Assembly: GCA_003255025.1 (NCBI GenBank)
Contig: QANY01005609.1
Location: forward strand, 729,152 to 793,151
Reading direction: 5' to 3'
Length of the DNA stretch: 64,000 bases
Origin: Datisca glomerata
Lineage: Eukaryota; Streptophyta; Magnoliopsida; Cucurbitales; Datiscaceae
Of the stretch, positions 9,629-21,290 are shown piece after piece. Positions within the stretch are counted from its first letter, which is position 1. Every line of letters starts with the position of its first letter. Under the pieces are notes generated by a model. The model did not search any database and was not told the origin of the DNA. It saw only the letters and a list, made by a program, of their open reading frames with translations. The translations under genes were made by a program, and so were the position numbers.

Positions 9629-12600
9629 AATTGACGACGGGTTCGCCCGTCGTGTAAAAAGACATCGTAAAACGTTGTTGATTTTTCATGACAATGGATT
9701 TTTACGCAGTTGAATTTCCAACTGTCGTGAAAAAATCTCACATCATAGAAAGGTGCATTTTATGACGGTGTAGTGGGGAACTGCCGTCAAACATATGATA
9801 CTTGTAAGAGCTTCATTTGTCACGACGGTGGAACTATCAACTGTCGTGAAAATATACATATTGGATGACGGTTCATCCAATATAATCCGGTCCATCGACC
9901 AACCGTCGTGAAAACTTATATAACCCGGTCCAACTAATAATGCCTATAATGATGCCTTTTTCAGGGAGAAATGTGTCTGAGTATGATCTAGTGCATCCCT
10001 AAAATGAATATGAACAAAATGAAAGTGAGTAAACCAAGTGACCAATGTGGACGATCTAAGGCACCAACAGCAAAAGAACTTCAATTAATCTCAATTAATC
10101 TTGAATCCATTACAGGAATATTATAGTATCAATGAGAAGAGACTTTACAAGCAAAGCCATAAATATTTTTTTACAACAATAAAAAGGTAAACATCTCTTT
10201 CTTTTCTAATAGACCTTTTATCATCACCACATAGGTTAAAAGAAAAATCAAAGGGAGAAATCGATAAATTTAACCATAAGCAATGGAATTCTAGATACCG
10301 AAAGCTCTCAGAAAAACTGAGAGCTTTCGAGAGGCTTAAATAACTCATCACCATAAACAAATAGAATTGTAGCCTTACCTAAAAAGACAACTAACATAGT
10401 AAAAAACAATGTGCTCTTCAATTCAAACTCATTTGTGAGAAAGAAAATGAGAATCAAATAAATTGGTGTCATTGTCAAAATACATTTCAGTTATATATAT
10501 ACTATTATCTACTTAAGCATGTCAAGACTGTACATATTACCAACTTATGCTACTTAAAACCGTGTCAAGTGACTCATCAAAATAAGATAATAGTAGTAGA
10601 ACGGTCAGTGATCACTAACCATCAGTTAGACCATCTGCTGCCATATTCTATGGCTTCAATACCATTTCTCATATCGGGTTCAGAAACAATTTACAAGCAA
10701 GGGATCTCCTGCTCTATTTAAGTCAACCTGCAAAAACCTATATAGAATCAATTAGTCACACCCTAAAAACTATCATGGTGAATGCCATTTGAACACTCTA
10801 TTAGACTTAAATGAAAAGGACCAATAGTAAGAACCTGTCAAATCCCATTGAAATCTCAATCACATCCCCAATGAACATGTATTATATCATACTAAACAGG
10901 GAAAATAACGTGTACAATTAGTTTGGTCAGCTTCATTCTGCGTTAAAAGAACTACAACATCTTGATATAATTTAGTCATTATGCTAACTTACCATCTACA
11001 AGCAATCAAAGGTACTTCAGACTAAATTACAGCGAGCATCAAGATTTTCAGCAAATAATGCTAAACTGACAATCGACTAATGAAATATGAAAGGTGAATA
11101 GTGACAACTGCTTAACCAAATTTTCCACATGACCAACATTACTCTTTGTAAAAATTACATCTTTCCACAAGGTTGAAGTACTCACTATAAATCCTCACAA
11201 AAACCAAGCAGACAACTATATTACCCATTTCAGTTTCACACGAAGCAGGAGCAATATTATAAGAAAATAGAAGAGAATATGCTAAAGAGACTAAAGGGAA
11301 GGAAAAAGAGCGTCGTTGTTTTACCATAAGTTTCAAGTGACGAAAGGCATACACTTCTTCTGCTTAGCCGTTGTTGTCTCATCTACAGTTCTTATTATAC
11401 ACTGAAAGTTTAAAACTTCATCATCAGACAGACCTACAAGAAAGAATGGTTCAAACTAAAAAAAATTTGTCTTTCTGCCTCTAAAACTAAGCCAAGCAAT
11501 ATGGACTGTGGAATGGTAATTCGCCTTCTTGAAACTTTGTTGATACTTTAAAAGACTATGGACTGTGTTACAACTCTGGAATTTAGCCAAGAATCAACAA
11601 CACAACAACTACCATGCAAACTCAACGTCCCTTGAAAGCGTCCATCTATGAACAATGACAAGAATCTCATCTTTTATATCATTAAAACTTCAAATTTATA
11701 TGAACAATGAGATATTACAATAACTATGTTAAATAAAGCAAAAAAGAGGTAAAAAAGAAGATACATGAGGCCAGATGTGTTTTCAAATTTTCAATCGTAT
11801 CCTCCCTGCAGAAGCAATGTTCAGAAATGCAAGTTAAAAACCATGTGACACTTGAATTGCATTAGTGAAAGAAAAACAGAGAAAGTCTCTTTAAAAAAAA
11901 ATAAGAAAATGAATCAATTCTGAAATGTGATTATTACCTTTGAATGACATAGGAACATCAGGGACTTTATATAAATCTAGAGTAACTTCTGTCAACCACA
12001 AACTAGGAAATATTTACTGCAAAATAACAAAATAAATGATCAAAATATTATTAGAAATACCACACAAGCAAATGAAACAAAAATGGCACTGATATTTCGA
12101 TTTGACTAAGACAAAACAGAGTAAAAGCAACTTAAGATGATGAGAACTCCATCGCATTGGTTATAAATTGATACATTTTGCTTCCCAAAATATAAAAAAT
12201 CAAATTTTAACTCAAACTAGAGGCAAACAATTGGCATTCACAAAGCATAAAAGCTAATATTTGGCATTTACACACCTCTCTTGCTTAACCATTATAGATT
12301 CAACACTCTTTCACTTGCTTTCAGGGTCTGAAGCTTCTGATGGAGCTTCAGTACCCATTTAACGTCACTTGGAAGCAATGGCGAACGCGAAGACCGCCAA
12401 GCACAGAACCACCACAAGTTCAAGAGAGGCATTCACATATGTAGACCCTCAAGCCCTCACCCGCCCCTCTGAGCTAACAAATCCAAGCTCTCTCTTTCGG
12501 TAGCCGACTGAAACGACAAGAACATCGTAAAGGTTGAAGAAGTACCTTGATGATGAGAGTAAATGGCATGAAAAAAAAAGAATCGAACAAAATGGGAAAG

Positions 12601-13424
12601 ACGAAGGAACGAATGGGGAAGAAGACTCACAACCTGAACGAACTGTACGGTGAGCTACTACACCTAGGGCTCGATAGGATGGGGAAGAAGGCGAAGGCTG
12701 AGACGAACTTAGGGATCGAGTACAAAAACTGAAGTTGTGGGGGTGAATTGGGAAGAAGAAGAAAGGGAGAGGTAACTCGACACTGAAGCAGCGAAGGTAT
12801 CAATCTAGGTGCGGGTTTGAAAAGAGAACGTGAGGGGTGAGAAATTGACGGGCGGTTAATAGAAACTTAAACGACGGGGCTTCCACACCCCGTCGTCTTG
12901 CTAAAAAATACGACGGGGACTCTTAAGCCCCGTCAAAACTAAAATACGATGGAGCTTCCACACCCGTCCCTAAAATATTATGGGAACTCTAAGCCCCATC
13001 ATTTTAGTTACTAGAAACTAAAACGATGACGCTTTTAAACTCCGTCGTGTTTTGTTAAAAATATGGCGGGAACTTTAAGTCCCGTCATTTTAATTCAAGA
13101 AATTCTTTAATTTAATATGGCAGGATGTCAAGAGCCCGTCATGTTAATGAGAGACCGTCATTTTTTTTTATCTTTTAATATGATAGGGGTTCTACCCATC
13201 ATCGTAAAGGGATAAGATAAAATGTTATCTACTCTTGATTTAGTTAGTCCCGTCGTGTTAATGAGAGACCGTCATTTTTTATTATCTTTTAATATGATAG
13301 GGGTTCTACCCATCGTCGTAAAGGGATAAGATAAAGTGCTACCTACTCTTAGACGATAGATTTAGTTAGCCCCGTTGTGTCTATATTTTTACACGTGTCG
13401 TGAAAAAGTATATTTTTAATAGTG
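9629..13424. mobile_element. CACTA-like element with subterminal ACGACGGG arrays
   Basis: Both ends carry dense copies of the octamer ACGACGGG or its complement CCCGTCGT, many in short hairpins (left array 9629-9925, right array about 12848-13385). This is typical of CACTA (En/Spm) subterminal regions, where the element's transposase binds. The right end (AATAGTG at 13418-13424) reads inward as CACTATTAAAAATA, a plausible terminus followed by ATG. The matching left terminus was not found and may be eroded. The right array contains a ~113-bp tandem duplication (about 13135-13370). No transposase is seen inside. Confidence 0.65.
9960..12840. other. interior of the CACTA-like element, unrecognised
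   Basis: No long open frame. On the minus strand around 12375-12440 a short frame reads YVNASLELVVVLCLAVFAFA, hydrophobic like a membrane segment, ending at a stop soon after. It may be a captured exon, but I do not recognise the source. The 61-codon + strand frame at 12547-12732 is Lys-rich and unassigned. Confidence 0.3.
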
Positions 13425-13539
13425 ATGTTCAACGTGCGGTGAATCTTTTATGTATATGTTTCAATAATACATCATAAATTGTTATCCACTTTTGTCAACT
13501 TAAAAGAAAAAAAATGATGAATGTATTCATTTGAATCCA

Positions 13540-14160
13540 TGATCTTTCGAATGGTCTCTTCACAATCCTCTCTATGATATCATTCAGAATGGTTTGTGGA
13601 AGTTCCCTAAAATCCCTCATACAGTCTTATCTAAATTGTCAGCCTCTATCCTCTAATTCTGCTTGGTTCTGCTGAACTTTGGTACTGGATTGCTGCTTCA
13701 GATGGAAAGTTACATGCACAAAGTTCTTACAAAGCTCTTTACGTTTCTGAGCCTACGGTGAGGTGGAAAAGACTGATATGGTTCTCTCCTAGAGTCGGAT
13801 AGTGTGGCTTCATTTCTTGGCTTGTTCTTCACAACAAGTTGTCTACGCTTAATAACCTTGTCAAGTGGAAGTTGCCTGGTTTAGGACAATCCTGTCTCTT
13901 TTGTGCGGATGGTTTTGAGACTGTGGAACATTTATTTTTCCTCTACAAAGTCACTAGGAAGATTTTGTCTATTGTCTTGGATAATTGCAACTTCCACCTG
14001 CAATGTCTTTTGGTCTTTTTTCATTGAGAAGTTGTTGTCTATTAAGGGGTTTCAAACTACTCGTACATCTCTTACTTTTATTTCTTTTTTATGTATCCCA
14101 TTTGGATTGAGAGGAATTGAAGAATTTTCAAGGGTGAATTTAAGGATTCTAATGTAATCT
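13540..14160 (+). mobile_element. LINE 3'-region relic (zf-RVT domain)
   Basis: Frames read through stops and shifts give ELWYWIAASDGKLHAQSSYK, then WKRLIWFSPRV, ISWLVLHNKLSTLNNLVKW and CLFCADGFETVEHLFFLYK (about 13665-13960). This is the zinc-binding domain that follows the reverse transcriptase in plant LINEs, with CxxC and H residues visible. Several stops and a frameshift are present. No RT domain lies upstream and no poly(A) end is clear. Confidence 0.8.
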
Positions 14161-14180
14161 TAGGAGCTATTACTAGGTTG

Positions 14181-14711
14181 CCCTACCACAAAATTGATTT
14201 TTAGCGACGGAGAATTTCCGTCATTAAAATTTATGTATGACAATTGATGACCCGTCGTTTCAAATGTCATCGTAAAAAATAAAATACTATTGACGACGGT
14301 GGATTGAAGATGACAGTTGGTCTAGGAACCATCATCCCCTTACTTACATAGACGATGGGTGAGTTTGGTGCCAGGTTGGTGCGTAGAGGAGCAAATACAC
14401 GACGGGTAGTCTAACAACCATCGTGGGTTGAGGACGATGGTGGCTAGACTAGCCATTGTGAATTAGGTAGGGGACAACAATTGTATATCGAGCTTTATAG
14501 CGACCGTGTATAGTTTACCCGCCGTGATTTATGATGCATTATAAATGATGGTTGGTCCTTGTAATATGTAATATTTTTTTTAATTTATTACTAAATCATT
14601 AAGCCAACCTAAAAAAATTGTACAATAAATGAAACAGAAAATACACAAATATATTAACAAACAGTATAACTCTTCATTGCAAATAATATGATTGTCTTAA
14701 AAATTTCTAAC
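14181..14711. mobile_element. left end of an older CACTA element
   Basis: The stretch opens with CCCTACCACAAAATTGATTT, close to the usual plant CACTA start CACTACAACAAAA, and continues with AGCGACGGAGAATTTCCGTC and further GACGG/CCGTC motifs to about 14530. It is interrupted at 14712 by the next CACTA element. It may be the left arm of the element whose transposase relic lies at 18985-21010; the right terminus was not found. Confidence 0.5.
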
Positions 14712-14929
14712 ATTCACTACAAGAAATATGATCTTCTACAGTAATAAAATACAAGACTTTCAATCTCCTCTTATTGAAAACTCGAAACAACATGAGATTT
14801 ATAAATCAAGTAAAATTTGTTCTGGTTAAAAGTAAAAAAAAAAAAAAGCGGGAGGCAAAAAGATGGGGACTGAAAATTTAAAGTAGCAGGACTTAAAAAA
14901 TACTCTTCTTTGGTATCTCGCACGTTCAT

Positions 14930-15375
14930 TCTCCATTTCAGAAGCTCAACCCGCCTAACACTCTGTGAATCCTTCTCATTTTCCTTTTACTATTTTTCTT
15001 CACAGGGTCTCTCGACTTGAACCTCAGAAAGAATACAACATACAACCTAGGACTTGACCAACGTCCGCGATTACCCTCTTCAGAAGCTCTGTGATTTTCA
15101 GTCTTCTCTCTTTCTTTTGCAGCTTCTTCCTCTCAAAATCCAAACCTTCATCGAAGAAGAGAGAGAGAGAGAGAGAGCATATTAGCTTCTCTATCTAGAT
15201 TAGCTTCTATCTTTCTCTATTAATAAAAGAGAGAACGACCGAGGGTTTGTGAGCTCAAGAATCTTCTGATTCTTTGGTTTTCATCGCAGAAGTGGACATT
15301 GATTTTCAGATTTTACCTTTTAGTCTCTCTTATGCAATTTCTAAACCATACCTGTGATTTTTCTTTGCTTTACAG
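14930..15375 (+). other. leader-like DNA inside the Pack-CACTA element
   Basis: A pyrimidine-rich stretch with a GA microsatellite (about 15155-15178) resembles a gene 5' UTR/first intron. It runs up to the acceptor of the ETG1-like exon. The source gene is not identified. Confidence 0.35.
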
Positions 15376-15861
15376 ACAAAGTCGCATATGTTCAAATAGA
15401 TTAGAGAGAATATGTTGAAGCATCTTACAACTGTTCTTGGTAATGACGGGGTAACAACTCAGTTCTTGTTGTTGCATTCTTTGACTAGGGTAAGAGTTTA
15501 TTATGCAATTGCTATTCAGAATTTTTGTCTGTGATTTAGTCGGATTGTCTGCCTGTCTCTGCTTCATTGCTTACACCTTTTATAAAATAGGATGTTCTTT
15601 TTGTCCTCCCTCATTTTACACCCGTGGGTTTGAAAAAAAAAAAACTTTTCCAAAGTAGGTGCATGAGAGAGTCGATAATGTTGCTGTTGGAAAACTTTCA
15701 CTGAACCTAGCTAGTTTAACCAAAGAAAGTGTGTCTATTTTTGGCTTTCCACTGAACTTTGTTGTTAAGAGCCTCATCCCATTCACCCATTTTATACAAC
15801 TTACAGTAGAATATCTTAACACTACTTCACTTGCTCCGAAGAAGGACTATGAGGTGAACAG
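15376..15861 (+). pseudogene. ETG1: captured ETG1/MCM-binding-protein fragment
   Basis: Two consecutive exons with intact splice borders. Exon A (15376-15489) encodes IRENMLKHLTTVLGND and TTQFLLLHSLTR. Exon B (15659-15861) encodes VHERVDNVAVGKLSLNL, then LTVEYLNTTSLAPKKDYEVNR in its second half. This matches the middle of the mini-chromosome-maintenance complex-binding protein (plant ETG1, human MCMBP; the human counterpart has AQFMLLHLISR, GKFTVNLSG and PHKDYTANR). The normal protein, ~600 residues, helps unload MCM2-7 from chromatin after replication. Here there are only ~100 codons, with a TAG at 15397-15399 in exon A and no flanking exons. It lies inside the Pack-CACTA element and is best called a transposon-captured fragment. 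The intron between the exons (15490-15658) is retained. Confidence 0.85.
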
Positions 15862-16606
15862 GTAATTGAGTACTAAGTATCTTTTTCCCTGCTTTACCGA
15901 GTACATTTAGATGATGAACTACATTTGACAAGATTAATCTCAACATTTTCAAAATGTTGAAAACTCATTCACACTTTACAATGTTTTGAGTGTTCATATG
16001 ACAAATTCAAAGTCTTTGGTTGGGATAGTTGGAGTTACATCAAGGATTCAAACGGAGAAAAATGTCCTTTAGTTTCCTTTAGAGTTCGTGTAACCTTTCC
16101 TTATTATATCAAAATTGTTTACCATCATTTGTTCAAAGAATGTGGTGTGTGGATGGTGAAAATATTTCTAAGAGTTATATTTCAGAGGGAAGAATAAAAT
16201 GGTTTATTTTTTAGTAAGTTTCTACACTTGATCTCCTCCCCATGCTGCATCAGTTGAACATAGTACAAAGGAATTCTCTAAATGCTGCATAAATATGGAC
16301 GCTTGAAGTTTTTATTGGAAAAATAAGTTTAAAAATTCAATCATAATCCAAACAGTCACTTAAGTACTTGCTCAAAAAATGGTAAGTTTCAAGAAGCTTA
16401 TTAATGTTAGATTATGCTTTAGATGAATAACTATTCATGTTAACAACTTTTTGAGGGTTATGAAAAAGCTGATATTAACTAATAATGTATTAGAAGAGTT
16501 TATATTTGGTTCCCATGAACAACTGATAGCATGTCTAACATTTTGTCTCTTAGGACCTTGTATACCAAATACTTCTTAAATTATTATGACTATGTTGCTT
16601 GTGCAG

Positions 16607-16705
16607 TATGCAAAGAAGTTTGTCAAGCCTTCTTTTGATGATCTTGTTCTTCCATAAAAAAATATGCTGATGTGATCATACCTGGAGGGGTTGATAGGAT
16701 CCTTA
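16607..16705 (+). pseudogene. captured uridine-kinase-like exon fragment
   Basis: After an acceptor (GTGCAG, ending 16606) the frame reads YAKKFVKPSFDDLVLP. One base is then missing in an A-run and the next frame continues KKYADVIIPGGVD. Plant uridine kinase/uracil phosphoribosyltransferase-like (UKL) proteins have QY..FVKP.FDDF.LP(S/T)KKYAD(V/I)IIPRGGDN at the junction of kinase and UPRT domains, so the match is specific. The deletion creates a stop (TAA) and the conserved Arg of PRGGDN is lost. It is a single broken exon inside the Pack-CACTA element, ~750 bp downstream of the ETG1 fragment, and cannot make a functional enzyme. Confidence 0.75.
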
Positions 16706-16719
16706 GCAGATGAATTTGA

Positions 16720-18530
16720 TGTATTGGGTTTATTCTTTTACTTTTCTTTTAATGGGAAGTGTTTTTTCTTTTTCTTTTTCTTTTCTGCTTTATTGGTTTT
16801 ATAGGGATGAGATGAACATGAACAATATTGTTGGGTTCTATTATTAAGCTAGGCTAAATAAATTTCTAATAATGATGAAGGTTCCTTTTATAAACATGGT
16901 AGGGTTCATGTTTTCCATGTTGTTTTTTCTAATATCATTAAGCTACTCTCATTTTCAAACTATGTTCCTCGTGTAAAGTTTCTTTGAGATTTATTTTCTA
17001 CTATTTTTTTTATTTTTTTGGCGATTTTTCTGTTTAAGCATCTTTCTTATGCAGATTGTAAGATACTTCTTTTTCATTTTTGGTGTAGATTGCATGTAGT
17101 GTATCGCTAGGATAACCAGTGATACTTTTGTTCTCTAATTTGTAAGATGCTCACTAGTCAATTGTTCATGATTGTCAAATGATAGTTGATTACAACAGAC
17201 ATCACCACATGTCGGGGTAGATTCCAAGAAGGTTAGTTCAGTTAAGAGTTCTAATTGCTTAAATGTGGTCCCTGCAAGCATCATATTTTCCTTATCTACA
17301 TTCTTTCCAGCAGGTTGCGGTCTTGATGGGCAAAAGGAGTCAGGAGAACTTGGCTTTGGAGGAAGAGAAAGACCATTTCGGGCCCATACGTACTCATATT
17401 CAATTTATTTATGATTACTGATGAGTTTGGTAATGCTTCTGTTAGCAATTATAGAGAAAAGATTAGCATAGTTCTATTTCCATGGCTACAGAGACTAATA
17501 CCAGCGTAGTTAAGGTCAAGCCTAGCAACCATGATGGATCATTGAAAGAGAAAGTTGATTCTTCTTCGAATAAAAGAGATTGAAACATCTATATCAAGCA
17601 CTTCACTAATTCAAAACATAGATCCGTCTCAACTATCACCAAATATGAGGTACCCATATTGCTTCGATTTTTAGAAAATTAAGTACCTTCTAATGAAGAT
17701 CGTATGTGGGGTTCTATTTTATCTTCTGAATTGCTATTATTTTTTTTGCAAATTAGGGTATTTACATCGTAAGTGTGAGTACTTACGCTATTTACATATT
17801 TACAGCAAATTGTAAGTACTTATGCTATTTATATGCTTATTTGGTTATTGGTATGAATTTTGATTAGCTAACATTAATTTTTAATGTTCTAACTCAGTTT
17901 AATGTTGGTAATTAAGTTCGCTATATAATGCAGGACCTACAATGACTTGAGGCTATTAAATATGAACGTTCAATGTTTGAAGAATTGGACATTATGCTTT
18001 ATACAATATATTAGTAAACGTTTGTGATAATTTTGTAGTATTTGGTGAAACATTTAGATGCTTTTAGTTTTTTTGAACCAATGATGATGATACGTGGATG
18101 ATTAGACTTAGTGATGATACTTTTAGATATTTTTTAGTTTTGTATTATACTTTTGTGAAAATGAAATAAAATGTTAATGTTATTAAACATTTTATTGATG
18201 TTATATAATTTTTAATGTGTTAAATATCTATGTAAATTGACTACAAAAAATAGCATTTATAAAATATTAGGAAAATATCTTTAAACAAAGAACTATATCA
18301 ATGAGATTAAAAAAAACCTTATGTTATCTAATTTAATAGGACACAAAAATTTGTGAATATTAATATACAAGAATTGAAAACACATGTTGAATATATTCAA
18401 TAGGAGTCGTAAAACCCCATTAAACAACATTCTACAGGTGTCAAAAAACCTGATAAAAAGTGACTTTTAATATGAGAGATTGTTACAGGTGCCGCGTGAT
18501 CCTTGTCGTTTATTTTTACAGGGATATCCG
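16720..18530 (+). other. rest of the Pack-CACTA interior, unassigned
   Basis: Two further exon-like pieces are visible but not recognised: 17310-17390 (frame reading VAVLMGKRSQENLALEEEKD) after a CAG, and 17482-17583 (frame reading MATETNTSVVKVKPSNHDGS, ending at TGA). They could come from further captured genes. The rest is AT-rich. Confidence 0.35.
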
Positions 18531-18984
18531 CCTCTTGTAGAAGATCATATTTCTTGTAGTGATTGTAGACTAAAAATTATAAATACCGAAGTTAATTACA
18601 AAAACAAAAACCTTGAAGCTAATGAACTTTGATTCTTTCTTTTTAGTTGTTCTAGTCGCTCCAATATTATTCTTCTTAGTTGTTGAACCTGCACAAAAAC
18701 AAAGATAAAATTTAACCCATGAATTTACTAAATTATAAAGTAAAGTAAAAGAGTATTGAAAGTTATCATGCGTACATGTTTGGTGACTTGATATTTACTG
18801 TTTCTTTTATCCACTCATGTGTTGCATTATAGATTGTTAGTTTAACCATAAGTAAAAGAATAAAAGAATACAAAGTTAAACAAAACATAAACGCACCAAT
18901 ATCATACTTACAACTAAAAAGAAAGTTAAACATAGTTATATGTACTATCTTCAATAATCACAATGCCTTACCATTTGGTCGAAA

Positions 18985-21010
18985 TAAGTAATCTCGTTTT
19001 CACCATCCACATCAAATATATAACAGAAGGTATCTCTTTTATAAAAAAATAACAATTTAATAATGTATCACATAAATCATCATCAACAATACTTTTATGA
19101 CGTTCTCTTTGAAGGAAGATAAGACAACTAACCATCTCGGATCTTGTGGATCTTTGACATAAAAAACTTATTTTTCTTGCAAAGCCAAAATGAAAGGATC
19201 ATTTTTATGACCTAATCTTGTAAGATCAACTAATATAAATCCAAGATCATCAACTTTGATCATATTACTATTCTCAACCCAATTACATTTAAAGATCGAA
19301 AGCCTAAACATATTATAATTAACCTCTCAAATCTCTTGAATCACTAAATAAAAAGACAAGTCTGAATATATAGGATTGTTATCCTTAGCACTTACAATTT
19401 TCATTGTATGTGCCACTATACTAACTCAATTGTTCTTGATACATTGATCGTTATCACGACATTTTATATGAAATTTGTAGTCATTTATGGGTCGTGTGCC
19501 ATCCACCTCAGTTTGTTTGATACATTTATAGAGACATCAATATCATTTACAACCTATTGTAACAATCCATGATTAAGTATTCTATGCAATTTGGAAGCCT
19601 AAATATATATCGTTATCATATAAAGTTATTGATCACCCAGCCAATGAATAAATGTTCAGTTATGCGCATCTTGTAGCCATTTATGTCTCCTTGATTTGCT
19701 AGGATGTTTCTTCCTCAAAAAATTCATATGTTGTCTATATAGCAGCACAAAACAAAAATTCAAATAGAGTACAAAATAAAGAAGCATTTTAAAAATAAGG
19801 AGCATAATAAAAAATAAAATGTTGAGATTATTTTACTTACTCAATATAGGTTTGAACTTCATTAGTATTTTCTAATATGTAATTATATGTTTGCTTCCAT
19901 TGTTCGTGATCAATTCTTGCTACACGTCCACTTAATAAAAGGCTTACTATCTTTCAAATCATCATCTGAGCATGGAACTCTAATTGATTTAACTCCTAGA
20001 TATTCGGTGCAGAACTCTACAGCTTGTTCAACAGTATAACACTTACCAATGCGACCTTCTTGACGATGGTGATTTCCTACATAACCATTTAACACTTTCA
20101 TAAGTCGTTCAAATGGGTACACATCCACCGCAAGTAAATTGGTTCACAGAGTCGTATCTCTCTAAAAAGGTGCACAATGAGATGAACCATATGGTGAAGA
20201 ATGTGGGAGGAAAGTTTTTTTTCAAGAATATATAAATTCACAACAATTTCTTTTTGTAGCACATCTAGTTGTGTAACATCTATAACCTAATTACAAATTA
20301 CATTAAAAATGAACAAAGTTTGTTGATGGCATATCCTACAAGATCGTGTAATAATCCACGTATTGTCATAGGAAGTATGTATTCCATTAATGTTTGACAA
20401 TCATGATACTTCAACCCTTCAAACTAAGATAGTTTAAAGAAATCAGATTTTGAAAATTTGATGAGTACCCTTCAGGAATTTTTATGTTAGCTAATGTAGT
20501 GCACAATTTCTTCTTCTCTGCTTGTGATAATTTGTAACAAGCAGGGGGTAGAACTATTTTTTTTTCAAATTTTGGCGCTAATTCTGGTCTAATGCCCACT
20601 TCCATAAATCCATATGACTAGACAAGCAATCTCTTGTCTTCACAGAAATGTTAGGTAGTGTTCCTATAATATTCATGTCAGGTTTTTGTAATGTGCATAC
20701 CATTGAGACAATGTAAAACATGTAAGTTTTTCCAGTATTCTCGATCGAAGAAAATTGATTTCTTCTTCCAGTAAGATTTAGGCAATCTGTCTTTCATCGA
20801 TTCCTTCACATTCTCTATCTTAGTGTAAACTTGGTTTTCTCAACCCTTTCCAACACATTTTTTCCACTTAAAGGCGCATGAGCTATTCTAAGCACTTGAT
20901 TACCATTAATTGCCTTTTTCGCCTTCTGTAAGGATGTGCAAGTGGTAAAAATCTTCTTTATTGGCTTCAGTGTACTAACAACACAGTTATAATCAGGGGT
21001 GAAACTCACC
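18985..21010 (-). pseudogene. CACTA (En/Spm) TNP2-like transposase relic
   Basis: Reading the minus strand from 21010 downward gives segments in the order of plant TNP2-type transposases. First, VLRIAHAPLSGKNVLERVEK (about 20930-20835). Next, MEVGIRPELAPKFEKK and LPPACYKLSQAEKKKLCTTL to IPEGYSSNFQNL (20605-20440). The DUF4218 core follows: GLKYHDCQTLMEYILPMTIR, PFERLMKVLNGYVGNHHRQE and CYTVEQAVEFCTEYL (20430-19990). Last is the C-terminal DUF4216-like part: FIHWLGDQ, FRLSIFKCNWVENSN, LGFILVDLTRLGHKNDPFIL and FYVKDPQDPRW (19700-19130). Many stops and frameshifts interrupt it, and the N-terminal catalytic Transposase_21 region is mostly absent. TNP2 cuts and joins CACTA termini. The relic adjoins the Pack-CACTA element but lies outside its termini, so it belongs to another, older element. 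Confidence 0.88.
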
Positions 21011-21290
21011 GAGATTAGAAGTTAATAAAAAAGCTCTATGAAGAACTTTTAATTATTTTTCGATCAGAGTTTTGTCTCACAAATTAATCCTTCTCGAAAA
21101 TCTCTAGATCTCATGTGCTGAGTTCATCTAAAGACAGAAAAGTATTCTTGATATATTCTACGTGCCCACACACATCCTAGTGTATTTGAGGATTGACTTG
21201 GAAGATCATGGTGTAGATCTCGAAGTCTATCGTCTGTGGGATAGTAAGATCATTGTATTGCAAGAACGCTTGATTGGACTACAAGAGGCA

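Larger units (their letters stand above)
14715..18561. mobile_element. non-autonomous CACTA element carrying gene fragments (Pack-CACTA)
   Basis: A 3847-bp element. The left end starts CACTACAAGAAATATGATCT and the right end is its exact inverse for 26 bp (14715-14740 against 18536-18561). It is flanked by the 3-bp direct duplication ATT (14712-14714 and 18562-18564), the target-site length expected for CACTA transposons. No transposase is encoded inside; mobilisation would have to come from another element. It holds exon-intron pieces of two unrelated host genes (15376-15861 and 16607-16705), so genomic DNA was captured, not spliced mRNA. The identical terminal repeats and target duplication suggest a fairly recent insertion. 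Confidence 0.9.
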
